Of a DNA stretch of 64,000 nucleotides, positions 10,840 to 22,785 are shown in pieces (the stretch's first letter is position 1; each line of letters starts with the position of its first letter). A program made the translations under genes and the position numbers. The DNA comes from Auriscalpium vulgare (Eukaryota; Basidiomycota; Agaricomycetes; Russulales; Auriscalpiaceae). The DNA is taken from NCBI GenBank assembly GCA_019915015.1, contig JAHBBC010000001.1, forward strand, positions 3,100,001 to 3,164,000, read 5' to 3'. Below the pieces are notes generated by a model that was not told the origin of the DNA, ran no database searches, and saw only the letters and a program-made list of their open reading frames with translations.

Positions 10840-11155
10840 TGGTGCACGGGCAGTAGTGCACCGGAGAGCCCCTCTCTTATATTTAGGAAAGAGAATGTCT
10901 ACAGCTAAGATAATTAAACACGAGCGATAGCTACAGAACCGGCTGGGGCACGGGAAGTTACAGAGTGAATGGGGAATAGCTCCCAGTGGTGCACGGGCAG
11001 CAGTCATGGTAAGCTCAGTACGGGGGCCCCAGAGTGCCGGGCACCGCCCGGCACGGAGGGGCCCTCTCTTTTATTCAGAAAAGAAAGTGCATATAGCTAA
11101 CTTGAAGATGATTGAGTAGCTACAGAACCCGTGCGAATGCACGGGCAAGAGCTAG
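10840..11155 (+). repeat. Two diverged tandem repeat units ending in a Helitron-type 3' terminus
   Basis: Two related units begin ggtgcacgggcag (about 10840 and 10988). Each contains ccctctcttttatt-like, agctaa and tagctacagaacc blocks. The second ends with a stem CCCGTGC/GCACGGG (11128-11134 with 11139-11145, loop GAAT), six bases, then CTAG (11152-11155) followed by T. That is the standard Helitron 3' end (hairpin then CTRR, inserted before T), in plus orientation, so it belongs to a different, non-autonomous copy from the minus-strand Helitron to the right. The 5' TC end could not be placed. Confidence 0.6.
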
Positions 11156-11256
11156 TTCTGTACAATAAAATTCCGGTTATCGTACTACTTAGATGTACCA
11201 GTTACAGAGTTGAGTCAGCGGCCCGCCGCGATCCTGTAGCTACAGTGTGAGTGGAG

Positions 11257-12375
11257 TCAGAAGCTAAAGTCGGAGCGCCGAACAACTACAAGTCGTCATC
11301 TGGTCGGTGATCAACAATGAGCCGAGTCGACGACGAAGCCAGCGGAACACTCACCACCGTTGTACCAGGGTCCGACGTGGGAGAGGCGTGTGGTATATGC
11401 GTTGTAGCCCGGCTCCTGCAAGATGCGGATGTGTTTGATCTGCGCAGTGAAAGCATGCGCGCAGGGCCCGCTGGTTGAAAAGGGCCTCGACTCGTGCTTC
11501 AACGTCAGCTGCACATGGACGAGGGCGCCTCGCAAGCGGTCTTGGTAGAACCGAGGTGGAATGGGGTGCGGGTTTACCTGCGTAAAGGCAGGCAGGAGCT
11601 GTGGCACATGCGTGTTCGCTCGGATGATGTCAAGTGTCGCCTTGCCGACCGCGACTGTCTTCATCGGCCAATGAGGTAGCTCGTAGTCGCGTAGGATCGC
11701 TACATGGGCACGATGTAGTTGAGGACATGTGAAGGGTACGTGAGCACATACCTCGGGGAAGCGGCGCCCGGCCGGGGAGTGGCACATTCGGGAACTCGTC
11801 CTCGCCATCGTCAGGTCCGTCACTCTGATGAGATCATGTCCAACGCAATCAGTTAGCGCCCCGAATGTCTGATGGTGGAGCAGGCTTACCTGACGGAAGA
11901 ATTGATGACCTGCCAATAGCGCGGGCTCGGCGTTGAGGCCCCCTCCCCAGTCAATCACCTCTGATCGGAAGGAATTGACCAAGGCGTCCACGCCGACACC
12001 CATGTCGCACAAGTGGTTCATGTTTGTGACCGACATGTCCCACAGCGGCGCGTAGAGGGTGTGACGTGGGCGGCAAAGGCGCGCCGTCGACACAGAGTCC
12101 ACGTAGCTGAGCGGCCCGTTTTCAGACCAATTGCCGCCGGGAGTGAGGTTGAAGTCCTTGTAACTGATGTCCGCAACGATTGAGAGCGTCGCAGGGCCGC
12201 GTGGAGTTGCAGAGGAGAGGGTGTAGGGGTAGATCATCTCAACAGAGGTGTCGCCGGCGACGGCCTCCCACTGGTAGTGACGGGGGAGATCGGGGTTGGC
12301 GAGGCTGGACGACGCCTGGGTGTACTGCCGGCAGTGACGGGTGAGCTCGCCTGGAACAAGGAGAGGGTCGGACAT
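11257..12375 (-). CDS. Helitron companion protein A, about 310 aa, function unknown
   Basis: I do not recognise a named family. ATG at 12375. Exons 12375-11890, 11824-11752, 11699-11355 and 11285-11257 keep one frame and give 310 residues. Without the last splice the frame would stop at 11311 instead. There is a Pro/acidic linker (SDGPDDGEDEFPNVPLPGR) and a C-terminal segment GALVHVQLTLKHESRPF...AFTAQIKHIRIL. The strand-strand-I..I.IL pattern of that segment resembles an OB-fold single-strand DNA-binding protein and echoes the end of companion protein B. Same orientation as RepHel and position inside the likely element suggest an accessory role in transposition, or a captured host gene; this is inference. 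Confidence 0.6.
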
Positions 12376-13051
12376 GAGCAAACGTGATGAGGAACACAGG
12401 CAATGCACGCACTTTTCTATCCCGCGTGCCGTGGCCATCCTCCTCACTGGCAACACAAGACACTATCTGGCAATTGTCTGCGGACAAGAGGGATAAGAAT
12501 GGACTAGGGCCACCGAGTGCGACACGCCGGTCTCAGAGTCTGCAAACAAAGCGAGAAGTTTCGGGTTCAAGGTCATAGCTCAAGTCGCGACATCGCACGG
12601 TAGCATTCGGGTCACGTGCATACCAAAGTTCAACCTCCTGCTGCACAAACACGAGCTTTTGGGATGGTTTGAGCACACAGGGTATAGTTCTACCTCAAGA
12701 CAAGGCTTTCTGAGACCCACTCAGAGCTTAGCCGTAGATGCCCCGGCCAATAGCAGAGACAAGTGACGCACCGTCACGTCAGGATCCGTCACGCTCATGA
12801 CCAGTCGGCCAGGCTGCTGTTTATTTGGCATCTCGACACCAGTATCTCAGAGACTTTGTGTGCGCACACGGTTAAATGAAAAGCAAGTATGCCATTTACG
12901 CGTCGCAGTACAGAACAAACGAGACAGCGACGCCGACTGCTGTGAAACTACAATGCCGCAGTATGCGGGACTCCGATGTCCACACGCGGCTGTACTAGAT
13001 AATCGTGCACCCTACCCACCGTCGCATCGCGCAGCACACAGCGGCCTCCGC
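12376..13051. other. Spacer between the two Helitron companion genes
   Basis: About 675 bp with no ORF of note; it presumably holds the promoter of protein A (reading left) and the 3' untranslated region of protein B. Confidence 0.4.
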
Positions 13052-14630
13052 TCACGCCTTACGCCTCTTGCCCCTTGCAACGGCCGAAGGCTTCTTCGTC
13101 TCGGCGTCGTCAGCGTCTTGCATGTTGACGTCCCCGCTGGAGCTGGAGGCGTTGGTGTTAGTCTGAACAGCGGACGAGACGGCGCGGCCGAAGCTGTTGA
13201 AGTCGTCCTCGATGTCGGCGGGAAGGGGCACCGCAGACATTTGAGCAGATGCGGGCATCGCGCGCTTAGAGAAGCCGGTCGGGGCGAGCTCCGACTCGCG
13301 GATGATCTTGAGGGACTCGATGCAGGGCTGGAAGGTCTGTCGCGGGCGCCGAAATGTTAGAGACAGCAAAAGCGCACGGAGCAGGCAGACTCAAACTCAC
13401 AATCGATCCCTTAGTCTGCCCGTTGCCACCGCCGTTGCCGGGCATATCCCAGGTGCGGTACACGAGTGCGGCGATGAATGTCGTGCCGGGGCGCAGAGCA
13501 TTCTCGAGGTCCCAAGGGGCGACGAGGTTGCCGTTGATGTCAGTAATGTTGAGCTGGAGTGCCTTAGCGTGGACGTGCTGGAACTGCGCGCCGCGGTGAT
13601 CAGGCAGCAGGGCGGGGTCGTAGCGCGAATCGATAGCCACCACAGGGTCTGCAATCAGCCAGCCCGACTTTAGCACCGTGATCATAAAGAATCAGTCCAT
13701 CAGACGCACCGAGGGCAGCGTCTTTCGCGTCCTCCGCTGGGTCTGCATCCGACGAGTCGTCGGCCTTGCGCTTGCGACCGGTGCGCACAGGCGAGACCAT
13801 CACAGCGGCCCTTCCACCGGAGGGCTGGCAAGGCAACGCACGAGGTCAGCGACACGTTGCGGTGAAGCATGGTACATTCAGACTCACTGCGACCGTGCTA
13901 TAGAACTCCTTCGTTGTGAGGGCAACGTACTGGTCGCAGAAGCTGCCACCAACTGTACTGATGCCGCGCTTGTTGCCCGAATGTTCGCGGACAAATGGCC
14001 TGACATACTGCAAGACTGTTAGGGAGTACGAGGTGGGTGGATGAAGTGTGCACGCACTTGGTTACGGTTCTCGAGGATGGCCTGGTACTGCTCGACGCCG
14101 CCGACGAGCGCGCACGCACGCTCGTGCATGCCGACGGCCTGGTTGCGCCAGAAATCCTCCATGCCGACAATGCCTTCGCCAGCAGCCTTGCAGATGACGG
14201 TGCCCTTGACGTGGGTCTGGTCGGTGATCTGTCGCAAAGGGCGCACAGTGAGTATGTGGCAGCGCACAAAGGAACGGAGACGCACCTTGACATTGGGCAT
14301 GGTGGAGCCAGCAGCGCCAAGGCGCTGGCCTTCCTCGTAGGTGCCGGTCTGCCCCACAATGAAGCCGACGTGGACGCGCTCGACTGGGGCGGCACCATTC
14401 TTGCCAGCGAGAACCTCATGAAGCAGGCGGTGGTTGGATGTGCTGCTGATTGCACGAGTGACGAGCGTCACGCCGGCGCTGAGCTCGTTTGCAATGAAGC
14501 GGGGATTTTCGTCCAGGTCAGCGACGAGACCCTCGTAGTACGTACGGCGGTCGTCAACGGTGGCAGACGAGGAAGTGGAGGTGGCGGCGCCGGCGCCGTC
14601 GGAGACAGGAGACAAAGGAGAGAGGGACAT
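13052..14630 (-). CDS. Helitron companion protein B, 427 aa, nuclear-looking, possible ssDNA-binding
   Basis: Six exons (14630-14286, 14228-14058, 14007-13888, 13824-13710, 13648-13401, 13336-13052) join cleanly into 427 residues. The N-terminus is Ser-rich, followed by DDRRTYYEGLVADLDENPRF and HVGFIVGQTGTYEEGQRLG. The middle holds MEDFWRNQAVGMHERACALV and a bipartite-like basic stretch GRKRKADDSSD. Next comes LQLNITDINGNLVAPWDLE with ALRPGTTFIAALVYRTWDM, a beta-rich run that could be an OB fold. The protein ends in ARGKRRKA, a nuclear-localisation-like tail. No catalytic motif is visible. Lying 163 bp after the RepHel stop and in the same direction, it is probably part of the transposon. A replication-protein-A-like helper is a hypothesis; some plant and animal Helitrons are known to carry RPA-like genes. 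Confidence 0.65.
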
Positions 14631-14792
14631 GGCAGAAGGATGGAATGTGTGAGAACCGGTGATGGAGAGGCAACATGCCCACTACGCATCCATTTATCTG
14701 GCTCATGGAGTGATTGTGTCCGCGCGCACTGTCGCAGCGCAAGGTCCACCGTCAAACAAAGAGGACATGAACACAAAAGGTGACTTACCTGG

Positions 14793-17700
14793 TCATGAGC
14801 GCGCACCAATGCGGATGCGGACACGTTTTGTCGGCATGCAAGAAAGATGTTCCGGCCCAACGTCTTCGTCCGCCGGTCGTTTCCTGCTGGTCCTGGCGCG
14901 GTCGGGAATGTCTACATTGCACAAGAGAGAAACATTAGCAGACACATCTCAAGCAATACAAGACTCAGAACTCACCAACGTCCATCTCCGACACATTGTC
15001 TGTAACGGGCGGATCCACCTGCCCGTGCTTCCGCCGGCGTGTTCGCGTCGGAACAGCAGGTACAGGGTCCGAGCCCCAGTCTTGTTCAGAGAGCTTGACC
15101 TGGAAGTCGTGCAGAGCGGCCTGTGCCGCACCTGCACCTGCATTGCGCGCGCTCTGCGAGAAGCCATCAGCAGCGGCAAGCTCGGGGGCAGCTGCGACGC
15201 CAACGCGGGACAGTTGACGGTTCGCGGCCGCAGCCTCTTGCGGGGTGCCGTGAAGGACGAGGGTCTGCAAGCGGAGAATGTCGATCCGGCGAAACTCGAG
15301 GCGTGAGTCTTGCGACTGTCGGCACCTGATCTTGTCGCGCTTGAAGGGTCGCAGAATGAGGAGGCCGTCCAAGGACTTGACGCGCGAGATCATGACGTAT
15401 GGGCTCTCGGTCCCACGGCAGTCGTGGAGGTCAACAATAGCGTGCGTAAGGGTCTGACCTTGCGCCTTGTGTGCTGTGAGGGCAAATGCGGGCTGGATGG
15501 GGACTTGCGTGCGCTTGATCGACAAGTTGCGGCCCGTGGCTGGATCACGGAACGATATTGCCATTGTCTCCTCCAGCGCGACAACGTGGTGAGGCGGGAG
15601 GTCAGGGAGGGGATCTGGGGAGGAGTCCGCAACATGCACGACAACCGATGTTGCGTGCCGGACACCTGCGTTATCTGTGCGAAAGTGAATGCGCTTCAGC
15701 GTCCCAACACTGCCATTGACGACGCCGCCGTCAACGTCAAAGTTGTGCGATATGGCGACAGGCATGCCGATGACGAGGGGGATCTTGCCGGGACGCTGGT
15801 TCGCCGTTCCCGAATGGACGCCAGTGAGGTGCTGTATGAGTGCCGCGTCGGTGAGCGGGCGGCCGTTGTGCAAGTCAACGGCATGGTACCAGTGGAGCGG
15901 TCTGCCAGTTCTCTGAGCGAACGCTACGGTTGCACGTTCATTCAGGGCGTCTTTGACGACATTCTCTGAGACGATCATCGGTGCAGCTTGCCATGCCTGT
16001 GACGTCCAATCGGGCCTTGCACGATCTAACAGGCGAGAATTGAGGAGCTCGAAATCGTCCTCGGTGCAGTTGCCAAAGCGCAGCCTTGATAAGAGCTCAA
16101 CAAAGCGTTCGTTGGCAGTGCCCGCCTGTCGCATGATCTCGGTCAATTCGATGACAACCATAACTGACAGCCACAGAAGCTTGCCGAAGATTGCGTTCTG
16201 ACCGCGCTTGGTGCCACCTTGCGCGAGCGATCAAGTATTGACCTGCGCGTGCAGGCGCGTTTGACTGACGGGCGGCAACTGGGCGAGGTCGCCAGCAAAA
16301 ATCACGTTGACGCCGCCGAAAATCTGCGTGCTGCCTTTAGCTTCCATCAGCGCATCGTTGATGGTGAGCAGAAGCTCACATCCAACCATTGACACCTCAT
16401 CAATGAACAAGTAATCGACACCTTGCCACATGGCCGTCAGGCTGCTGCGTGTGCGCGCCTTCGATGTCCCCGATGAGCGCTGATTCAAGCTGAGCGCGCT
16501 GTGCAAGGTCATACCGCCGATGTTGCGTGCGGCAACGCCTGTGTAAGAGCAAAGCCGCAGTCGACGCTCCTCGTCACGGCGCCTGAAGAACTCAACGAGC
16601 GTGTTGATGACGCGTGATTTTCCGGTGCCTCCGGGACCAGAGAGGAACATGCGGAGCGGAGGCGCTGCACCACCTGCAAGGCTATGCTCCGCCACGATGC
16701 GAAAGGCTCGCGCCTGTTCAGTGTTGAGTGTGAACTCGTTGGAGACAGCGATGATCTGATCTATGCCCGTGTGTGCTTGCTGAGCAGGGTTCCCGGCCTG
16801 GATGCTTGGCTGTTGAGCCGCTAATGAAGCGGCGCCGAGCGCAGAGACTGGCTGAGCAGATGCAATGCTACCAATGGTAGTCGCCATTCGTGCTGTCGGC
16901 ACGGCAGGCACTGTCGGCACTGCAGGTGGCAGAGCGGCTGCGTTCGACTTCCATTTCTGACGGCGGTCTTCATAAGCCTGTCGCCAAACATCCTCCTGAG
17001 TGAACTCACCGAGTTCAGCAACGTGCTCCACGCTGGCATCATGCGAGTCGCTCACATCATGGTGCTGGTCGCCATTTGATGTTGAAAACACGCCGCCGTT
17101 GTCAGCGTGGCTTAGGCAGTCGAGCACGGTCCTCTCGTTCATGTCCTTCTTGCGCGAGTAGTACTTATCAATGGCTTCCAGGTGCGCGCGTATGTCGCCC
17201 TCGATGTCCTCGCCGAAGATGAAGTCATCATCGGTAGTGCGGCGGTTGGAGGAATCCGCAGAATGCCCCTGCACGGCTGCGCGATTCCTGGCGCGCGATG
17301 CTCTCTTGGCAAAGTGGTCATCGCGACTGTCGCGGCATTCGTGCAAGATTTGCATGTTGTCCATGATCTGCAACAGTCGTGGTGAGCACTTAGTCTTGAA
17401 AGCAGCAAAAGCGTCGGGCCATGACTGACCAGTCTCTCTCAGATCCTTGGCGTGAACCCATGGCTTGAAGAGGGCGAGCATCAAGCGCGAGTATCGTGCT
17501 TGAACGTCCTCGCAATCACGACGAGGGATAGAGGGCCCTATGGGCACAGGAACAAGGCGGCGCAGGGGTGCACGGACGCGAAGGACGTGGCTGTGGAACT
17601 CAAGGTGCGTGTGCTGCAGTTGGAATGTGGGTCGTCGCCGGGACGAGTCGTTGAGGATATCATCCAAGTCGCGAGTGTCGTTGCCGGCTGACTCATCATT

Positions 17701-20700
17701 ATCGTCTTCGGCGTCAGAATCAGCGCCTGCTTCAGACAGGTTATCATCGTCGTCATCGTCTTCCACACCCTGCGTCGGTGCAGCCTTTTGCCTCTTAGCA
17801 ACAGTCTTGGGGAGTTTTTCAATGCGGGCCACGAAGTCCCACAAGCAGACGTCTGCAAGCTCAGGTGAGCGCATCTGGTAGTCTGCTGCTTGTGCAGCCT
17901 TCGCAACAAGCTGGCCGTCGGTGTCAACTCCTACAGCAACATCGCCAGCAGACTCCGTCACATCTGCGCCGCCCATCTCGTCATTGTCGTCATCATCCGA
18001 GCAGCTGTCGTCAATCGCGGCTGGGTTGAGAGGCTCCGGAGCCGTGCCGTTTGGATCACGTTCAACATCCTCCGTGTCGTCCCCGGGCCCAGCACTCTCG
18101 GTCCCTGTGTCAGCGCGCACATGCGGGCGAGGAGCGGTGTAGCACTCCGGACTCGGGTCCTCTGCATTCAAGAAGGATTCAAAACTCGTCCAATACAAGG
18201 TCTTGTACTCGTGACTGGTAAAGTGATCGTCCAAGTCCATCAGGTAAGAGGAGACCTGCTGCGCGGACAATTCTTGCTTCGCTAACATCGCGTATGCACA
18301 CTTTTGCAGCAGCTGCTTGCCCCGCATAGCAATGTCATCAGTGACGGGGTTGTACTCGGCGAGTTTTGAGACTGCGAGCTCGAGCGCGGCATATGCCACA
18401 TGCGTCTTCAACTGCGACTTGGTAATGTAGTCCGTGATGTAGTGCAGGACGGCCTTTGCTGAGGCGCCGGTTCCAATGAATTTTATGTCCATGTTGCAGC
18501 GGATCGCTTCAAGGATGGTGCTGTTGAAGTTGTTCACCAGACCGTCGAGGCAGCGCAAACAGATCTCGCCTGTTTCATCGTCAATCGAGCTGTGCGGACG
18601 GACATTGTCTGCGCTCAGATTGAATCGGCATTCCTTCGGGTTTGGTGGCCCCTTCCAGTACTTGTAGCAAGTGTTCGAGTGCACATGTCGCTGACATTTT
18701 TTGACAAGCTGATGGAGGTCTTTCTGCCGCGCAGTATCGGCATCCACTCCCGGCGGAATTGGATGGATGCCTCGCACAGAGCATGGGTGGTGCCGCGACG
18801 ATGGTATTTGCAGGGCCGGGTCAGGATCAGGCGGCACGATATTGGATATTGAGTCGTCGAGGAATGCAAGGAACCTGTCCTTAAAGTCTATGTCACGCTC
18901 TTGCACGACCTTCTGCTTAATCTCGTCGACGTTCAGGCCGCCTTCCACCCAGACCATCATGTGGCAATGCAATGTGCCCCGTCCCTGCGCCTCCACACAG
19001 CCGTAGTACGCTTTGACGACGCCGAGAATACCGCCGGCCATATTGCGCTGTTTCGGGTCATATCCGAGCAGAGTAGATATGAAAGCACGCATGTAAATAT
19101 TGAAGAACCTCGCAGCAACGACAGGATTCCTTGCAATGAGTAAAGTTTGCTCCCAGTAGTCGGGAACGTGCTCAGGCAGCAGGTTGTCAACGTCTATCTC
19201 CCCGCCGGCAAGGAATTTGACGACTGGGTTGAACGTGTCTGCCGGGTTGATCGTGATGTAGAAGCTCGGGAGGCCTTTCTCCATGATGAGACCGCGTATT
19301 TCATTTCTCATCGCGAGGCGAGATGCAGAGGAACCTGGTACATGAGAAGTAACAATATTGACCTCCTTCATGAGCCGCAGCACTTTGCTCTCCTCCTCAC
19401 TGCCGGAAGTCTTGTAGTCCCCGCGCGAAATGCGCTCCGCAACAACGTGGACAGCCTGCCGGGATACAGACGCGAAGTCTGCTGCGAGGTTTTCAAAGCG
19501 CGAGCGCTTGACCTTGAGGCTGGTGTGTAGGAGTAGTGCGTGGCGCTGTATCATATTGAAAGCAGTGAAAAGAAATGAGTAGTGCTCCTGAAATCGACGG
19601 TCGGTGAGTGAAAAGAAGTGCTTCACCTGGCGCTTCATGGATAGCCTCGCCAAGCGAGTGTCGTCGTCGAACCCGCCGATCCCGTAAGGAAATAATGTGG
19701 GGTAGATCATGGGAAAGAGGGTCGGGTTGGAAAACTCGTTGACCGGGTCAGGGTCATGAGGTATTTCCAAGTAGCCGCCGCCTTTGTCCTTGACATGGCG
19801 TACAGCGGCTGCGCGCAGCTCGTTTGAAGGTGCGTGTCCGTCGACATCGGTGATGACAACGTTCTGAAATGAAAGCGCCCCTTGCGCGCGGTTTAGAGAA
19901 TGTTCCATGGACGCGGTCAACGTCTCCGCAGGGTCATAGCGAGCAGTGAGTGACTCACCAGCTGCAGACGGCAAGACATGCTCTACGTGGACAGGCAGGA
20001 TTTGCTCGGGCTGCAGCCCATCGAGAACATCATGAGCAATGGAGATGTCCTTGTAAAGCTTGTTGTGGCGCTGGAGCCAGACCAACGCGGCGCGCACCTT
20101 TTCGCGCCGGACAGCGAGGGGTTTTGCATGCTGGAGGAGCCACTCCTGTGACGGCGGTGTTGAGCCTACGAAGAGCACGCAAATGGGCGTTATAAGCTCA
20201 TCAACCGGTGGCGGAAGGACTGTTGCGAGCTCACCGGGCCGCTGCGGGTAGACAATAATGTGTCCCTTCATGCCGCGCTGCGCATTCGGCAGGGCAAGGT
20301 CCTGGTTGTCTTCCTTGAGCTGAATGACCCAACACTTGGAGCGGCATCGCGCGATCATTGCCTCCTCGACAACAGTGAGGTCCTTCAGCTCGTCAGGGAC
20401 AGCGCCCAGGAACAGGCGATTTGCAAGAGCAAGTGCGGGGAGTTTGTTGCGCTTCAGCGCTGAGTGACATTGCGGGCACAGTTGGAGGTGTGGCATACCT
20501 GCGTCGTCAAAGGAAACGCCGGCGGGATCCACAACGGCGTCCTTGAGTGGTCCCTCAGTGAAAGGCATGATCGGGTTGGCGCAGTCCGGGTCAAACCAAG
20601 AAGAGACGGCATCGCCGCGCAGGATGTTCATGTTGATGTCAGCAACAGGAAGAGACATTTGACGGCTGACGAGCGCACCTTCCGCACAGCATGCACAGGT

Positions 20701-22173
20701 AAATTCGGCGAGAGCCTGGCTAGAAGTTTGCTCCTTGAATAGTGCGAGGATCTTGTCCTTCAAGGTGCGCGGGACAAGTTGCGGCCAGCGGCGACGAATC
20801 TCGTCCCTTGCAGAATCTGCTGCGGCGGCGGACAAAGCGTTTTCTCGAGTGCGCGCCTCTCGCATTTGGACAGGCCGTTTTCCTCTCTTCAGGGTTGTGA
20901 TGTGATGCTTCAGGGTGCGCCTAAGCTTGCTGACAGAATCTGCGGAGTCGAAGGAGAGCTGAAGCTGCCGGAGCAGCCGCCGCAAAGCATTGCGAGTGAG
21001 CTTCATGAGAACGGAGGTCAGGAGCACGACTTGCCATTGAAGGTCATCCACGACATTGCCGGCGTCGGGCGACCTTGTGCAACCATCTTCAAGCGTGCAG
21101 TTCGCGGAGGACAAGGATGAGTTTGTGACATGACAAGAGCCACTGATGAGGTGTGCGGTGAGCGCGTCGCGGACCACCTCTGCCGAGTCATCTGCAGATA
21201 CGTGCAGACCGTGATTTTTAGCTAGCAAGTGCAGCTGCCGCTCAGGCAGCTTCTCTACTGACGCAAACATGGCTTCCGGTGAGTCGACATTGTTCATTGA
21301 CATCAGGACAGCGTCCATTCTCAGGCGCAGTGCGTTCCGACACAGTCGCCTCCGGTTCTGGGGTCCGCTTGGAGAGATATCGAGCCTCGCACACAGGGTG
21401 ACAAGGCTATCCAGTGGATATTTATTATCAAGGGCAATGTTATAAGCAGCACGTACCATCGATGTTCGAGAAGGATGCAAAGCACGCATTGCTGAACATG
21501 CACGCGTCATGCTATGCTGGGGAAGGAAGCACTGCGCAGACATGAGATGAGCGATGAGACTCGCTTGCAGGTTGCAGGTGTCTCCGTCTGCAACTATGAA
21601 ACCATGGTCGCTCAGGTGGGTGCGCAACGATGATGAGTCAGGATTAAACACCGAAAAGGGCTCCGTTGTATTGTCAAATACACAGGTAAGGGAATACATG
21701 GCAGAAAAACTGGTGGACGGAATGGGGTGCGGCAGAAGAGAACTGGTGGAAGGACCTGCATGGGCAACAGCACCCGCATGGGCAAGCGGGCCCGCATGGG
21801 CAAGCACAGTGTGGTATGAGCTATGGACTGATTGAAAAAGACACATGAGTTGGCAGGGAGATGAGAAAAGACATAACCACGCACCGGGATCTTGTGAGGC
21901 TGCAGCGGGGCCCCGGCGATCGCATGCAAGGGACCAGTCTCGGCCTAGAACAACATCGACAGGGAGAGACGATGCCACAGAGCAATCCAGTACGGCTGTG
22001 CAAGCGGATTGCGAGGAGGCGCTGGTGATTGTTGCGGTGTACAGGGACCCGTCGACGAGACGCACGGGCAAGATATCAGTAGAAGCGGTAAGAAAGCCGG
22101 CAGACAGCGCCGTAGTTGGGAGGGAATCATCGATGATGGCGGTGGCGGCGATGCCATTGACGGTGATGATCAT
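14793..22173 (-). CDS. Helitron RepHel transposase (HUH Rep plus PIF1 helicase), broken by one in-frame stop
   Basis: Would nick and unwind DNA during rolling-circle transposition. ATG at 22173. Residues 1-100 form a retropepsin-like fold (VNGIAATAIID, VDVVLGRDW) without the DTG/DSG triad. A DUF6570-like Cys/His block (CPQCHSALKRNKLP) follows, then the Helitron N-terminal Rep domain with HUH motif GTLHCHMMVW (about residue 1068) and paired tyrosines YITDYITK (about 1244), an acidic linker, and a PIF1-type helicase with Walker A GPGGTGKS (about 1844) and Walker B DEVSM. A TGA at 16231-16233 interrupts the same open frame just after QLPPVSQTRLHAQVNT. The frame then continues through IFGKLLWLSV, TEIMRQAG and AHKAQGQTL. 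A 64-nt intron (14912-14975) adds a basic tail to the stop at 14793. Reading through, it totals 2439 codons including the final stop. Confidence 0.9.
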
Positions 22174-22752
22174 GGTTGTGAGTGTTCAATGTTCGGGCGT
22201 GTATGAGGAAGCGAACGCGCGAACGATATAAGGACGGGAAGACGATGGACCCAGCGAAAAGGACAATTGAGAGGAACAGAACACATGAGACATCGTGCGG
22301 TTACTAGGTGAGCAGCGTGAGAATGTTGCTACAGCGAATGACAATAGGGAGCACAGCATTTTCAGAGATTTGCATCGGGCAGCCAAAAAGTGGACGTTAG
22401 TGCAGTACAAGACCCACTACCTATAGGTAGCGGGAATACCAATTACACGTGACCGTGGTTGTGTTTAGTAGGTGGCAATGGGTGGCAACAGGTGGCAACA
22501 CAACTCCACGCACGACCTCCGCCATCGAGGGCAATGGCCATGCAGGCTGTCCGTTGATATAGCGCAATGTTTCCACAGTCATCCAAAAAGCCGGAAGTTG
22601 TCTCGCGCGAGATGGTCAGGGCGGCAAGACAAGCTGCGGAGTCGCGCGGCCAGTTGCGTTTCATCCGTGCGTCGTCTTGCCTATTGCTCCTTCCTTGAGT
22701 GTCTCACTGAATTCTTCGACTCGAAGCTCCTCGACGAATAAACTCTGCGGGG
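22174..22752. other. 5' flank of RepHel and host junction
   Basis: Holds the RepHel promoter region (minus strand) and a possible Helitron 5' border at 22367-22369. A short triple tandem of ggtggcaa units lies at about 22470-22500. No coding sequence recognised. Confidence 0.4.
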
Positions 22753-22785
22753 TTGCCTATCGCTCACATACCGACCGAAATATAT

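Larger units (their letters stand above)
11198..22368 (-). mobile_element. Helitron with RepHel and two companion genes; ends tentative
   Basis: Rolling-circle transposon defined by the RepHel gene at 14793-22173. On the minus strand, a GC-rich stem (11218-11229) followed 16 bases on by CTGG|T (11198-11201) lies just beyond the stop of the last gene and could be the 3' end. At the other side A|TCTCTG (22363-22369) could be the 5' TC end. These two borders are pattern matches only; the certain part is 11257-22173. Gene order on the minus strand is RepHel, then a 427-residue nuclear-looking protein, then a 310-residue protein, all facing the same way. Confidence 0.6.

Noticed and set aside
11030..11065. 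Perfect GTGCCGGGC/GCCCGGCAC stem as the minus-strand Helitron 3' end
   Set aside because: The CCAG lies only one base from the stem rather than the usual ten or so, and the site falls inside the plus-oriented repeat unit.
14037..14783. 248-codon plus-strand ORF
   Set aside because: It is the antisense of companion gene B, whose six exons splice cleanly on the minus strand; the plus frame has no motif.
16231..16233. Programmed stop-codon readthrough in RepHel
   Set aside because: No stimulatory context recognised, and Helitrons are not known to use readthrough; a nonsense mutation is the simpler explanation.
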